A stretch of DNA of 64,000 nucleotides, from NCBI RefSeq assembly GCF_000183405.1, contig NC_014758.1, positions 1,302,001 to 1,366,000 of the forward strand, given 5' to 3'. Position numbers and translations under genes: made by a program. The stretch is from Calditerrivibrio nitroreducens DSM 19672 (lineage in GTDB: Bacteria > Chrysiogenota > Deferribacteres > Deferribacterales > Calditerrivibrionaceae). This document shows, piece by piece, positions 1 to 9,126 of the stretch (position 1 is the stretch's first letter; each line of letters opens with the position of its first letter). The notes under the pieces were generated by a model, which ran no database searches, was not told the DNA's origin, and worked only from the letters and a program-made list of their open reading frames with translations.

Positions 1-291
1 CTTCCTTCAGCATCTCTCAACGAGAGGGGGTTTGGATTGTATGAGCCAATAGGTGGTACAGCTCCTGATATCGCCGGACAGAATATTGCCAACCCAACTG
101 CACAGATTCTATCCGCAGCACTAATGTTAAGATATAGCTTTAAGATGGATGATGCTGCAAGAGACATTGAAAATGCCCTTGAAAATCTTATTGCCAAAGG
201 AGCAAGAACCTCTGATATATTCTATGGCGATCCCGGAACCTACAAAGTATCCACAGAAGAATTTGGGGATGAATTGGCAGAATTGATATAG
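1..291 (+). CDS. leuB: 3-isopropylmalate dehydrogenase, C-terminal part (5' end outside window)
   Basis: The reading frame is open from base 1, so the gene is cut by the window edge; the last 96 codons are present. LeuB oxidises and decarboxylates (2R,3S)-3-isopropylmalate with NAD+ in leucine synthesis in the cytoplasm. The visible part carries the family's C-terminal NAD-binding signature: L-P-S-A-S-L, then [13 protein letters not shown] and G-Q-N-I-A-N-P, followed by the helical end of the isocitrate/isopropylmalate dehydrogenase fold. The signature suits LeuB better than isocitrate or tartrate dehydrogenase, but the N-terminal specificity loop is not visible. A GC-rich hairpin follows the stop. 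Confidence 0.9.
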   Translation, partial: LPSASLNERGFGLYEPIGGTAPDIAGQNIANPTAQILSAALMLRYSFKMDDAARDIENALENLIAKGARTSDIFYGDPGTYKVSTEEFGDELAELI

Positions 292-340
292 GTAAAAATA
301 ACATAAAACATCAATTCCAATCTAACAATTTAGAAAATTA

Positions 341-356
341 GGGGGCATAAGCCCCC
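341..356. terminator. GC-rich hairpin between converging leuB and cytochrome genes
   Basis: GGGGGC-ATAA-GCCCCC is a perfect 6-bp stem in AT-rich surroundings, lying between two genes whose 3' ends face each other. The following bases are T-rich in both directions but contain no long T run. It probably acts as a bidirectional terminator. Confidence 0.6.
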
Positions 357-387
357 AATATTTCTGTTCTTAATATTATAAGACAAG

Positions 388-2310
388 TTATTTTTTCTCC
401 AATTTATTGATCATCTCTACAGCAATTTGTTGGTTGTGAGGTAAAATAGATTTAATTTTTTTAAGATTATCTAACATAGCCTTATCATTCTTGTATTGTA
501 AAGTTAAATTATGTATTTTTGCATAAATCATGTTGTATTCGTTTAACCTGTTACTATACTCATTTTCATTAAATGGAATTGAAAAGTCTATCCCTTTGAC
601 ATTCCATGCTTTACTGTTAAATACAAATGGTGCGAAATCATCTACATTCCTTCCATCAACTGGTTGAATTTCAGTATATTTAAAGTCACTAAATTCGATT
701 CCATTCTTACCTGCTTTAATGATATAAGAACCATAGAAAGGTTTTTTTACGTTATTAGTTACTTTGTAAGTGAACCAGCTTGTTGCAATTTGATCATGGC
801 TTGAGTGACAGCTATTGCAATCTCTGGCACTTTCCAGGGCATGTGACATTTTGTCCATTTGAATCCAGGCAAGCATGTTATCATTATTTTTTAGATTCTT
901 ATATATACCAGTTATTATATACATATCATTTACATCACCTGGTTTTCTTTCAACTATAAACTTATCCGGTTCACCAATCTCTGTGTTCCCTTTCACCACA
1001 GTCTTTTTTATCTCCCTTAATTCAAGACCTGTATTTTTTACATCACCTTTGATATTCATGACTGCCATAGGATATGGCTTAACGGGTATCCATATTCCTG
1101 AAGTAGGATGCTTTACCAACGTAGGCAAACTTCTGGTACCGTAATACTCTTTATGTTTTGAAAAATAGTTAAATTGTCCCTCTGAAATACCAGGTCCCCA
1201 AAATGTGAATTGGTAAGCTCCTACTGCTTTTATGTGGCAGGATGAACAATCAACATTTTTATGATCTTTACTTAATTTAACAGCTTCGACAATCTCTTTG
1301 TGACAGTTGGAGCATGATTCTTTGGCATCTTTTGAAGCTAGATGTCCAAAACTATGATCCTTCATTTTGTGACAATCTGTGCATTTTACCCCATTTTTAG
1401 CATGAACATCTGTTGGTAATTCGCCATAAGGATACGCAAACTCTTCACGTAAATAACCTGCACCTCTTCTTCTATCCATAGGTCCAGAATGGCAGACTGT
1501 TCCTTTACCACTACCATAGCAGCTTAGATTTTCAACCTTTTTAGCAAATTGATGCCTTGCATTAGACTTTTCAAATCCCTTATAATGACAATCATTGCAG
1601 CTAGCATGACATTTATTGCAACCCCTGTTTAAACCTGCATTCATTTGTTCAGTAAAGTTTTTAGTGCTCTCTTTTTTAATCCTTTCACCATTATCCCCAA
1701 ACCAAGCACCACAATTCTGAGGTCCAGGAGGATTGACAGTCCAACTTGTAAAACCTCTCTGATATTTATTAAGCCCCATCCCAGATTTGCTATAATCAGA
1801 AAATTCTTTTTCATGACACTTGCCACAGGTATCTTTTGCTACTTTGGGTGAATAGGCCATAGTTTTATTATCATGGTCGTGGTAAAAAAGTTGAGTCAGC
1901 TGATTGATACCATACTTCTCAATGAATTCTTTGTTTGGCTTTCTGATCAACAATTTTGTTCTGTCATCTCCTTTTGGTTCAATAGGTGCAAAGCCAGTAG
2001 AATCTCTCCCTACAGCTTCATACTTATGATTTTTACCAACCGCAGCATAAAATGGTCTTGGCATATCTTTGTGTGCTTCATCCTTGTTCATGGTCTTATC
2101 ATTACCAAGATGACAATCGACACAGGTTGGAACACCACCCATATTTACCTCTTTGTCTACTTCTTTAGGGTCAAGATACATCTGTGGAAATCCCATCTTT
2201 TCCAAACCTTGCCTATCAGAATGACATTTAACACACCCAGAATCAGGATCATATGCCATTACCGTACTATAAGAAAAAATAAAGACCAAAAAAAACATAA
2301 ACTTTTTCAT
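388..2310 (-). CDS. secreted multiheme c-type cytochrome (9 CxxCH plus one CX8CH)
   Basis: A 640-residue exported cytochrome c. It starts with an Sec signal peptide (M-K-K followed by a hydrophobic stretch ending V-M-A-Y). It has nine canonical heme attachment motifs: CVKCH, CVDCH, CGKCH, CNKCH, CNDCH, CTDCH, CSNCH, CSSCH near the first two-thirds and CNSCH late in the protein. A tenth, unusual C-YGSGKGTV-CH motif has eight residues between the cysteines. An ATG 12 bases further upstream is in frame, but GGAGGT (2315-2320) overlaps it and sits correctly spaced before the ATG at 2310, so the shorter form is chosen. It most likely carries electrons in the periplasm or outer membrane; the terminal substrate cannot be read from sequence and I do not recognise a named family. 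It is preceded by a sigma-54-type promoter and a palindrome, with an NtrC-type activator and kinase next door. Confidence 0.85.
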   Translation of the reverse strand: MKKFMFFLVFIFSYSTVMAYDPDSGCVKCHSDRQGLEKMGFPQMYLDPKEVDKEVNMGGVPTCVDCHLGNDKTMNKDEAHKDMPRPFYAAVGKNHKYEAVGRDSTGFAPIEPKGDDRTKLLIRKPNKEFIEKYGINQLTQLFYHDHDNKTMAYSPKVAKDTCGKCHEKEFSDYSKSGMGLNKYQRGFTSWTVNPPGPQNCGAWFGDNGERIKKESTKNFTEQMNAGLNRGCNKCHASCNDCHYKGFEKSNARHQFAKKVENLSCYGSGKGTVCHSGPMDRRRGAGYLREEFAYPYGELPTDVHAKNGVKCTDCHKMKDHSFGHLASKDAKESCSNCHKEIVEAVKLSKDHKNVDCSSCHIKAVGAYQFTFWGPGISEGQFNYFSKHKEYYGTRSLPTLVKHPTSGIWIPVKPYPMAVMNIKGDVKNTGLELREIKKTVVKGNTEIGEPDKFIVERKPGDVNDMYIITGIYKNLKNNDNMLAWIQMDKMSHALESARDCNSCHSSHDQIATSWFTYKVTNNVKKPFYGSYIIKAGKNGIEFSDFKYTEIQPVDGRNVDDFAPFVFNSKAWNVKGIDFSIPFNENEYSNRLNEYNMIYAKIHNLTLQYKNDKAMLDNLKKIKSILPHNQQIAVEMINKLEKK

Positions 2311-2343
2311 CGCTACCTCCATGATTAAAATTAATAAAGTCTA

Positions 2344-2359
2344 TGCAAATAAAATGCCA
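2344..2359 (-). promoter_or_regulatory. sigma-54 (-24/-12) promoter of the multiheme cytochrome
   Basis: On the minus strand the sequence reads TGGCATTTTATTTGCA. The GG and GC dinucleotides are separated by exactly 10 bases, matching the sigma-54 consensus TGGCAC-N5-TTGCW with one difference. The predicted start of transcription is near 2334, giving a leader of about 24 bases that contains GGAGGT before the ATG at 2310. A weaker sigma-70 reading (TTGACA at 2371-2376 with a poor -10) overlaps. Confidence 0.75.
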
Positions 2360-2411
2360 CAATTCCCTAATGTCAAATACAGTATTAACAAAGAATAATT
2401 TCATAGATATG

Positions 2412-2445
2412 TTGCATTTTAAGAAACATATGTCTTAAAATGCAA
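2412..2445. promoter_or_regulatory. perfect 13-bp inverted repeat, candidate enhancer (UAS) for the NtrC-type regulator
   Basis: TTGCATTTTAAGA at 2412-2424 and its exact reverse complement TCTTAAAATGCAA at 2433-2445 are separated by 8 bases. The repeat is centred about 95 bases upstream of the predicted sigma-54 start site, the range used by NtrC-family enhancer sites. It also begins 5 bases after the regulator's stop codon, so it could act as a hairpin in that mRNA, but no T run follows. Both roles are possible. Confidence 0.6.
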
Positions 2446-2450
2446 TAAAG

Positions 2451-3746
2451 TTACTGTAAGTTATATTCTTTCAATTTTCTATACAGAGTTGATCTATCGA
2501 TCTTTAACATTGATGCTGTTTTTACTTTATCATAATTATTTTTTTTAAGCAGATTCATAATGTGTCGCTTCTCAACCTCCGCAAGACTTAAGTCTTCTTC
2601 ACAATTATCTATCTTTTCTGTTATAATAGATGAGCTTGTAATAACATTTCCACCATTTTCAATAATCATTGCCCGTTCGATGATATTAGACAATTCTCTT
2701 ACATTACCAGGATAAGTATATGATAAAAGCTTTTCCTTTGCTTTTTCTTCAATATCTTTGATGGATGGATTTAAACTTTTAAATTTATCAATAAAGAAAT
2801 ATGCCAGGGGCAAAATATCATCCTTTCTTTCTCTTAAAGGAGGAATTTTGATCTTCACAACACTAATTCTATAGTACAAATCATCCCTGAAATCTCTATT
2901 TTTAATCAATTGGTTTAAATCTTTATTGGTGGCAGTGATAAGTCTTATGTCGCTTTTCTCTTGAGTTTCAGAGCCCAATGGATAAAAAGTTTTCGTCTCT
3001 ATGAATCTCAATAGTTTAGCTTGAATGTTTAAGGAAATTTCGCTGACTTCATCCAAAAATACGGTACCACCATTTGCAACAGAAATAAGGCCTCTTTTAT
3101 TTCTATCTGCACCTGTAAATGCTCCTTTTCTATATCCAAATAACTCACTTTCAAATATATTTTCTTGAATATTAGCACAATTAATTGACACAATTGGATT
3201 TTTACTTCTCAGACTATTTTCATGAATAAATCTTGCAAAAAGATCTTTTCCTGTACCGCTTTCACCCTCAAGTAAAATATTAGAATCTGTTTGAGCGACT
3301 TTTTTCGTAAAATTAAACAGTTGAAGCATAATACTCGATTTAAATATGATATTTACTTTATTATTATCCAATAGTATTCTTTCTTTTATACTTATTGTTT
3401 CGGATATTCGAGATAGTTTCAATTTTAATACTTCTATATCAACAGGCTTAATCAAATAATCATGAGCACCAGATTTAATTGCATCTACCGCTTCTTCCAC
3501 AGTACCATATCCAGTGATCAAAATTACATAGATATCCGATGATATCTCTTTAATTTTTTTTAACAAATCAAGTCCATTGATTTTAGGCAGTTTTATATCC
3601 GAAATCACCACATCAACAAGATTATTTTCCAACCAATTTAATCCTGCTTCAGGGTCAGTAGTACCGTAAACTTCGTAGTTTTCTTTAAGACATCTTACTA
3701 AAGTATTGTTTAAAATTTTGTTATCTTCAATTATCAAAATTTTCAT
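2451..3746 (-). CDS. sigma-54-dependent response regulator, NtrC family
   Basis: A 431-residue transcription activator with the standard three parts. The receiver domain (1-120) has the phospho-acceptor Asp50 in V-I-S-D-I-K-L-P and the Lys of L-I-K-P. The AAA+ domain (about 135-365) has Walker A G-E-S-G-T-G-K-D, the sigma-54 contact loop G-A-F-T-G-A and Walker B G-G-T-V-F-L-D-E. The C-terminal Fis-type helix-turn-helix includes D-R-S-T-L-Y-R-K-L. Phosphorylation should allow oligomerisation and ATP-driven opening of sigma-54 promoters. Its start overlaps the end of the kinase gene by 20 bases, so the two form a cognate pair. The most obvious target is the adjacent cytochrome gene, which has a -24/-12 promoter and an upstream palindrome. 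Confidence 0.95.
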   Translation of the reverse strand: MKILIIEDNKILNNTLVRCLKENYEVYGTTDPEAGLNWLENNLVDVVISDIKLPKINGLDLLKKIKEISSDIYVILITGYGTVEEAVDAIKSGAHDYLIKPVDIEVLKLKLSRISETISIKERILLDNNKVNIIFKSSIMLQLFNFTKKVAQTDSNILLEGESGTGKDLFARFIHENSLRSKNPIVSINCANIQENIFESELFGYRKGAFTGADRNKRGLISVANGGTVFLDEVSEISLNIQAKLLRFIETKTFYPLGSETQEKSDIRLITATNKDLNQLIKNRDFRDDLYYRISVVKIKIPPLRERKDDILPLAYFFIDKFKSLNPSIKDIEEKAKEKLLSYTYPGNVRELSNIIERAMIIENGGNVITSSSIITEKIDNCEEDLSLAEVEKRHIMNLLKKNNYDKVKTASMLKIDRSTLYRKLKEYNLQ

Positions 3747-5577
3747 ATTTTAAAAACCTCAATGTAAATTCAGTCCATTCACCTTTTTTGGAGGTTACCT
3801 CAATTTTTCCATTATGATCAGATACAATTTTATACACAAGACTCAATCCTAAACCCATACCTTTATCAGGTTGCTTTGTTGTAAAAAAAGGAACAAAAAT
3901 ATTATTGATCGTATCCTCGTCCATACCTCTCCCATAATCTTTTATAACTATCCAAACTTCACCATCTTTTTCAAAAGAACGTACAAAAATTCTACACTCT
4001 TCATCGGAAGCTTCTATGGCATTTAGAAAAATATTAAAAAATACTTGATTAATTAATACTCTATTAGCTAAAATAGTACCATCTTTTATATCCGACTCTA
4101 CATGTAATTTTTTAAATATGTTATTGAAATACTTGATATTCCGTTCTAAAACCTCTTTAATACTTATCACTTCGTTCGTCTGAATTTTATTTTGAGGGTC
4201 AAGCAGTTTCAAATTTTTTATAATAGAAACACATCTTTTAGCTTCATTTTTTATATTATTAATATCATCTGTATTTACTTTACCTTTTTTAGCTTCTTCT
4301 AACAAAATATCGCACAATAAAATGATTGAATTCAAAGGAGTGTTCAATTCATGACTAATTCCGGAAGATAAAAGACCAATTGAGCTTAATCTGTTTAAAA
4401 GCTCTATCTTTTTTTGTCTTTCCTCGATTTCTATTATGTATTTTTGAAGCGAATTAACCATTTCATAGATATTCCTCACAATCTCTTTGAGCTCTGCATC
4501 CATTTTAGTTTCATCCACTCTATAATTAAAATCTCCTTTTCCATAGGCATTCAGAGCTAACTTTATCTCATTTAGTGGCTTAAAAAATCTAAAACTAAAC
4601 AAAACTGAAACAAAAAAACTCAAAAATATTGAGACAAATAAAATTGTTACTAAATTATTCTTAAGAACATTAAGAATACCTAAATAATAACTGGAATAAA
4701 AAATACTGCATATAACCCATTTTCTCGATTTATCTTTATAGGGATAGATAGAATTAAATGACAAAATATCATCATCAATTTTAAATATCCCAGAATCATT
4801 CTTTAATTTATCAAATAGAGATTTTCCGTAAATATTTTGAAAATAATAACTTGAACCAAACTGGTTGGCAAATTCATATTTTTTATCAATATGGAACAAG
4901 AATATACCATTGCGTTCTTCTGTCTCATTGTTTACTTCAACTAAAAAAGCCATACCGGAATCTTTTTCGAAATTATCAATAAACTGACCTATTTTTATAC
5001 CCCAAAAGTTTACAATTAAAAAGCCTCTCTTTTCACCATTCACCTTTATGGGTACTACAGTTCTTATCATTGCTGGACAGAAATTATCTGTATCAGGTAA
5101 CCTACCCCTTTCAAAATTGGAAAGGATTATTTCAGAATTATTATCTTTTTTGGCTTGCTGAAAAAAATCTTTAGTAGATATGTTAATATTAGTATACTCT
5201 TTATCACTCGATAAAATTTTACCCTCTCTAACAAACACCTTGATATTACCATCAAGATCAGTTATACGTATTGCCTGAATGACTGGAAGCTTAAAGTACA
5301 TCTCTAAAAATTTTTTTTCAAGTGCGCTTTTAATAATATCATTGAAATCTTTTGTATATTCTTCAATCATATAATCACGGCTAATATTGTAACTTATATC
5401 TTTTATATAAACTAAAAATTCAAGTATAGAATTCCTGGAGTTTAATGTTGTTGTTTTTGCTAAATTGATGATATTATTGAACAATATCTGTTTACTATGA
5501 TAATAGTTAATGAACGTTAATAGCGTAGAAATAAATGTAATCAATACCAACATGTAAATTGTAAGTTTAATTTTCAT
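3727..5577 (-). CDS. membrane sensor histidine kinase with periplasmic dCache-like domain
   Basis: A 616-residue kinase. It has an N-terminal membrane segment (about 5-25), a large extracytoplasmic sensor region (about 30-300) of dCache type, a second membrane segment (about 305-330), then HAMP. A HisKA dimerisation helix carries the phospho-His near residue 408 (S-H-E-L-N-T-P-L-N). The HATPase domain has the N box (N-I-F-L-N-A-I-E-A-S), G1 box (D-Y-G-R-G-M) and G2 box (G-M-G-L-G-L-S). It should detect an external small molecule and phosphorylate the response regulator whose gene overlaps its end. No CxxCH is present, so the signal is probably not sensed through covalent heme; the ligand is unknown. 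Confidence 0.93.
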   Translation of the reverse strand: MKIKLTIYMLVLITFISTLLTFINYYHSKQILFNNIINLAKTTTLNSRNSILEFLVYIKDISYNISRDYMIEEYTKDFNDIIKSALEKKFLEMYFKLPVIQAIRITDLDGNIKVFVREGKILSSDKEYTNINISTKDFFQQAKKDNNSEIILSNFERGRLPDTDNFCPAMIRTVVPIKVNGEKRGFLIVNFWGIKIGQFIDNFEKDSGMAFLVEVNNETEERNGIFLFHIDKKYEFANQFGSSYYFQNIYGKSLFDKLKNDSGIFKIDDDILSFNSIYPYKDKSRKWVICSIFYSSYYLGILNVLKNNLVTILFVSIFLSFFVSVLFSFRFFKPLNEIKLALNAYGKGDFNYRVDETKMDAELKEIVRNIYEMVNSLQKYIIEIEERQKKIELLNRLSSIGLLSSGISHELNTPLNSIILLCDILLEEAKKGKVNTDDINNIKNEAKRCVSIIKNLKLLDPQNKIQTNEVISIKEVLERNIKYFNNIFKKLHVESDIKDGTILANRVLINQVFFNIFLNAIEASDEECRIFVRSFEKDGEVWIVIKDYGRGMDEDTINNIFVPFFTTKQPDKGMGLGLSLVYKIVSDHNGKIEVTSKKGEWTEFTLRFLKYENFDN

Positions 5578-5763
5578 TTAACGTTTCACCTAAACTAAAA
5601 TTTTCTTCGTAAGAATATTATATAATATAACAAATCTTAAAAATCAAACTTAATTTCAAGATAACATCACCCCATCTTCGCAACCAGTATAACAAAATAT
5701 ATAACTATATTATATTTATACTTTTTTATAGACAAAAAATAATAATTTTGATAATAATAAATC

Positions 5764-6594
5764 ATGAACCCTGATGATACTATCAAAATTGCAGCTGATG
5801 AGATAAAAAAAGCTGATATTTTTGTATTTACCGCAGGAGCGGGTATAGGTGTGGATTCTGGATTGCCAGACTTTAGAGGAGATAGAGGATTCTGGAGGGC
5901 TTATCCAATGTATGAAAAACTTGGACTAAGCTTTGTAGACTGTGCAAATCCTATCCATTTCGAATCCGACCCATACTTTGGTTGGGGATTTTATGGTCAT
6001 AGATTGAATATGTATAGAGAAACCACCCCTAATAAAGGCTTTAACATACTTTTAAAGTGGGGTAAAGAGATCGCAAAGGAATATTTTGTTGTCACATCGA
6101 ATGTGGACGGTCAATTTCAAAAAGCAGGTTTTGAAGAAGAAAAGGTATATGAAATTCATGGCTCAATCCACTACTTACAATGTGTAGGGCCCTGCTGTGA
6201 TGAAATATGGTTTAATAATGAAATAATTGAAATAGACATCGATTCCATGAGAGCAAAAAATATTCCCAGTTGCAAACATTGTAATAAAGTAGCCAGACCA
6301 AACATTTTAATGTTTGGTGATTATAGCTGGCTCAGTCACAGATCCAATCATCAGAGAATACTTTTCGAAGAATTTTTACGAAGAAATTCAGATAAAAGAA
6401 TTGTCGTCATCGAAATAGGCGCCGGCACTGCCATTCCATCAATAAGATATACCGGAGAGAGAATCATAAGCAGATACAATGCATTTTTAATCAGAATCAA
6501 TCCAAGGGAGTATTATACATCTGATGAAAATGCCATAGGTATACCCTCCTCAGGGCTTAAGGCTCTCGAATCATTAGATAATATCCTCTCATAG
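5764..6594 (+). CDS. SIR2-family NAD-dependent protein deacylase
   Basis: A 276-residue sirtuin. It has the NAD-binding motif G-A-G-I-G-V-D-S-G-L-P-D-F-R-G (25-39), a T-S-N-V-D-G motif (111-116, canonical T-Q-N-V-D), the catalytic His132 in E-I-H-G-S, and four zinc-site cysteines (Cys140 with Cys144/145, and Cys170, Cys173). Sirtuins remove acyl groups from lysines using NAD+ in the cytoplasm. The segment between the NAD motif and T-S-N-V-D (W-R-A-Y-P and onward) is unlike the common CobB type, so substrate preference is uncertain. No clear Shine-Dalgarno sequence precedes the ATG. The stop is one base before the start of the membrane protein gene, so the two are probably cotranscribed. Confidence 0.9.
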   Translation: MNPDDTIKIAADEIKKADIFVFTAGAGIGVDSGLPDFRGDRGFWRAYPMYEKLGLSFVDCANPIHFESDPYFGWGFYGHRLNMYRETTPNKGFNILLKWGKEIAKEYFVVTSNVDGQFQKAGFEEEKVYEIHGSIHYLQCVGPCCDEIWFNNEIIEIDIDSMRAKNIPSCKHCNKVARPNILMFGDYSWLSHRSNHQRILFEEFLRRNSDKRIVVIEIGAGTAIPSIRYTGERIISRYNAFLIRINPREYYTSDENAIGIPSSGLKALESLDNILS

Positions 6595-6595
6595 T

Positions 6596-7897
6596 ATGGA
6601 ACTTCACCAGGATTTAACATATAAAAAGATACTGATTTTCTGGTTCCCCCTTCTTACTGCCTGGTTGATGATGGCTTTTGAGGGTCCATATATTGCTGCA
6701 ATCATTGGAAGACTTCCTGATGTAAAACATAATCTAGCTGGTTATGGAATAGCTTACTCAGTGGGGTTACTCGTGGAATCCCCAATAATTATGCTGATGA
6801 GTGCTTCAACAGCTATGGTAAACTCACGAAAAAGCTATATTAAATTGAGAAATTTCACTTTTTTCTTAATATTTTTTCTTACCCTGATTATAGTATCTCT
6901 TTTGATAAAACCGGTATATAACTTTATTTTTCAAGATATTCTTAAATTAAACGAAGAGATCAAAGATATCGTTTATTATGCAATTGCAGGGCTTATACCC
7001 TGGTCTGGGGCCATAGGTTATAGAAGGTTTTATCAGGGAATCATCATCAAATATGGTAAAACCCGACTGGTGGCCTTTGGAACATTCACAAGGCTTATTA
7101 CAATCATATCCATAGCGCTTATATTTAAAATATATACCAATATCAACAGTGCCCTACTTGGTACCCTTACCCTGAGCAGTGCAGTCATCGTTGAAGCTAT
7201 TGTTACAAGAATTTTTGCCATAAAACCTGTCTCAAAAATCCTGTCAATAAATAAAGACGAACATTTAACTTACCTGGATATTTTAAGATTTTATCTTCCT
7301 ATGGCTATGACTCCACTCATAGCTTTGGTGGTACCGCCACTTACTACATTTTCTCTACTAAAAGGGAAACATCCTGTGGAATCTGCAGCTATCATGCCAG
7401 TATTAAACTCACTTACTTTTATTTTTAGGGCTGTAGGACTATCATTTCAGGAGGTGGCCATAGCTCTTATGGATGGAGATTTTAAAAATTATAAAAAAAT
7501 AAGAAACTTTATGAGAGGACTGTTCACTTTTAATCTGTTGGGTTATAGTACGATAAGTTTTACCCCTCTTGCAGACTACTATTTTATCAAGGTATCAGGG
7601 ATGACTGATGAATTAGCAAAAATGGCTAAAATCCCCGCCAGAATACTTACATTCATTCCACCTTTTACCGCTCTACTTGCCTTCCAAAGATCACTTATAG
7701 TAAAAAAAGGGATTACAATACACATGACTACTGCCACCATTATAGAAGTAACTGTAACATTTTTATTATTATTTACAATACCTTTTTTAGATATCCCATC
7801 CATAATAATAGCATCATCAGCACTACTAATTGGAAGAATTCTGAGTAATCTATACCTTCATTTTGTAATAATAAAAAATGTGAAAATAGAAAAATAA
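6596..7897 (+). CDS. polytopic membrane protein, MATE-like (MOP superfamily)
   Basis: A 433-residue integral inner-membrane protein with about twelve hydrophobic segments arranged as two halves, as in MATE/MOP-type transporters. I recognise no family-specific motif and the substrate is unknown; resemblance to bacterial relatives of the eukaryotic ANK protein is only an impression from the N-terminal segment. It starts one base after the sirtuin stop. A flippase or efflux pump is the most likely role. Confidence 0.6.
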   Translation: MELHQDLTYKKILIFWFPLLTAWLMMAFEGPYIAAIIGRLPDVKHNLAGYGIAYSVGLLVESPIIMLMSASTAMVNSRKSYIKLRNFTFFLIFFLTLIIVSLLIKPVYNFIFQDILKLNEEIKDIVYYAIAGLIPWSGAIGYRRFYQGIIIKYGKTRLVAFGTFTRLITIISIALIFKIYTNINSALLGTLTLSSAVIVEAIVTRIFAIKPVSKILSINKDEHLTYLDILRFYLPMAMTPLIALVVPPLTTFSLLKGKHPVESAAIMPVLNSLTFIFRAVGLSFQEVAIALMDGDFKNYKKIRNFMRGLFTFNLLGYSTISFTPLADYYFIKVSGMTDELAKMAKIPARILTFIPPFTALLAFQRSLIVKKGITIHMTTATIIEVTVTFLLLFTIPFLDIPSIIIASSALLIGRILSNLYLHFVIIKNVKIEK

Positions 7898-7958
7898 TTC
7901 TAACTCACTCCCAACCCCATCATCCAAAATCCACAATTCAACATTCAACATTGAGCTT
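7898..7958. repeat. short intergenic stretch with direct repeat TTCAACA
   Basis: The 61 bases between two converging genes contain the imperfect tandem C-A-A-T-T-C-A-A-C-A-T-T-C-A-A-C-A-T-T-G (about 7936-7955). Simple arrays of this type occur as dispersed intergenic repeats in many AT-rich bacteria. No hairpin terminator is evident here. Confidence 0.35.
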
Positions 7959-8423
7959 TTAACACATTTTCCCTCTTACCTTTTTAAAAAAATCCCTCAT
8001 CATCCCTTTTATCTCCTCCTCAAAAAACCCAAATTCATACTCAACCCTATGATTTAAAGTTTTAATATCAAAGATTCTATCATTGGATACCACCCCTCCA
8101 AACTTCGGCTCAAGAGTACCAAATACAACCCTTTTTATTCTATAGTGGAGTATAGCACCGGCACACATTATACATGGCTCCAGCGTGGAATATAGGACGC
8201 AATTATTTAAGCGCCAATCTCCAATCTTTCTGGCAGCTTTTTTCATAGCTATAATCTCAGCATGATCCAGGGGATTTTTAGTAGTTTTTTTCCTGTTGTA
8301 GCCGGAGGCTATAATTTTACCATCCATAACGACAATAGCCCCTATTGGGACATCATCATATTTCAATGCCCTTTTGGCCACCTGGATAGTTTTTTTCATG
8401 AATAGGAGATCTATATCATCCAT
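7959..8423 (-). CDS. tadA: tRNA(Arg) adenosine-34 deaminase
   Basis: A 154-residue zinc deaminase converting A34 of tRNA-Arg(ACG) to inosine so that it can read several codons. The cytidine/deoxycytidylate deaminase motifs are intact: H-A-E (His is a zinc ligand, Glu is the proton shuttle) and P-C-I-M-C (two zinc Cys). The length is normal for TadA. It is the last gene of the proB-to-tadA operon, starting one base after the rsmE stop, and converges on the MATE-like gene. Confidence 0.95.
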   Translation of the reverse strand: MDDIDLLFMKKTIQVAKRALKYDDVPIGAIVVMDGKIIASGYNRKKTTKNPLDHAEIIAMKKAARKIGDWRLNNCVLYSTLEPCIMCAGAILHYRIKRVVFGTLEPKFGGVVSNDRIFDIKTLNHRVEYEFGFFEEEIKGMMRDFFKKVRGKMC

Positions 8424-8424
8424 A

Positions 8425-9126
8425 TCAAAAAGTATCTATTAAAATTTTTGCATACCCCGCAAAAAGTAAAGCTGCGGTTTCTGCCTTCAAGACCCCCTTA
8501 ATAGGTGATACTGGCACAAAACCTTTATCTGAAAGTAATTCTATCTCGTCTTCTTCAAAACCACCCTCAGGACCAATAACAAGACTTACCGATTTGGATC
8601 CAATCTCCATCCTGTTTTTACTTTCCTTCCTCTCATATAACAGAAAATTATTATCTGTATTAGGGGTTATTTCAGAGATGTTTAAAACTGCATCCAGAGA
8701 TGGCAAAAAATCATGCTCAGCTTGTAGAGCACCTTTAATGAGAAGTTTTTTGATCCTCTCAACAGTATTGTTGTTTACCGTTTGAATACTTCTCTTAGTG
8801 ATAACAGGAATCACATTTGTGACACCAATCTCCCCCAATTTTTCCATAACTGTATCAAAGTATTCCCTCTGCAAAATCCCCAAGTAAACGTTTAATTTGT
8901 AATCAAGAATTTCATGTGACTTTTTATTGTTTAATGTAAAAATGCCAGATCTCTTCATCCCAAAATAGAATTGATACTCCCCAACTTCACTGTCATTTAT
9001 AAAAATAAATTTATCGCCTATCTTGGTTCGCAAAACATTTTTTATGTGGTGATACATATCCTCATCAATCTCAATCTCATCTGTTAGATCTTTGTCTATG
9101 TAGAATCTTTTCAATTTTTCAATCAT
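8425..9126 (-). CDS. rsmE: 16S rRNA (uracil-1498-N3)-methyltransferase
   Basis: A 233-residue SPOUT methyltransferase that methylates U1498 of 16S rRNA. The C-terminal knot shows the RsmE signature G-P-E-G-G-F-E-E-D-E-I and the later L-K-A-E-T-A-A family motif. The N-terminal PUA-like domain (H-H-I-K-N-V-L-R) is present, and the length is typical. It overlaps the end of prmA by 8 bases, and tadA follows one base after its stop. Confidence 0.95.
   Translation of the reverse strand: MIEKLKRFYIDKDLTDEIEIDEDMYHHIKNVLRTKIGDKFIFINDSEVGEYQFYFGMKRSGIFTLNNKKSHEILDYKLNVYLGILQREYFDTVMEKLGEIGVTNVIPVITKRSIQTVNNNTVERIKKLLIKGALQAEHDFLPSLDAVLNISEITPNTDNNFLLYERKESKNRMEIGSKSVSLVIGPEGGFEEDEIELLSDKGFVPVSPIKGVLKAETAALLFAGYAKILIDTF

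Noticed and set aside
5578-5763. Possible parS-like or regulatory palindrome (AACGTTTCACCTAAAC) between the kinase and sirtuin
   Set aside because: Only about half of the bases agree with the parS consensus, and it is not an inverted repeat.
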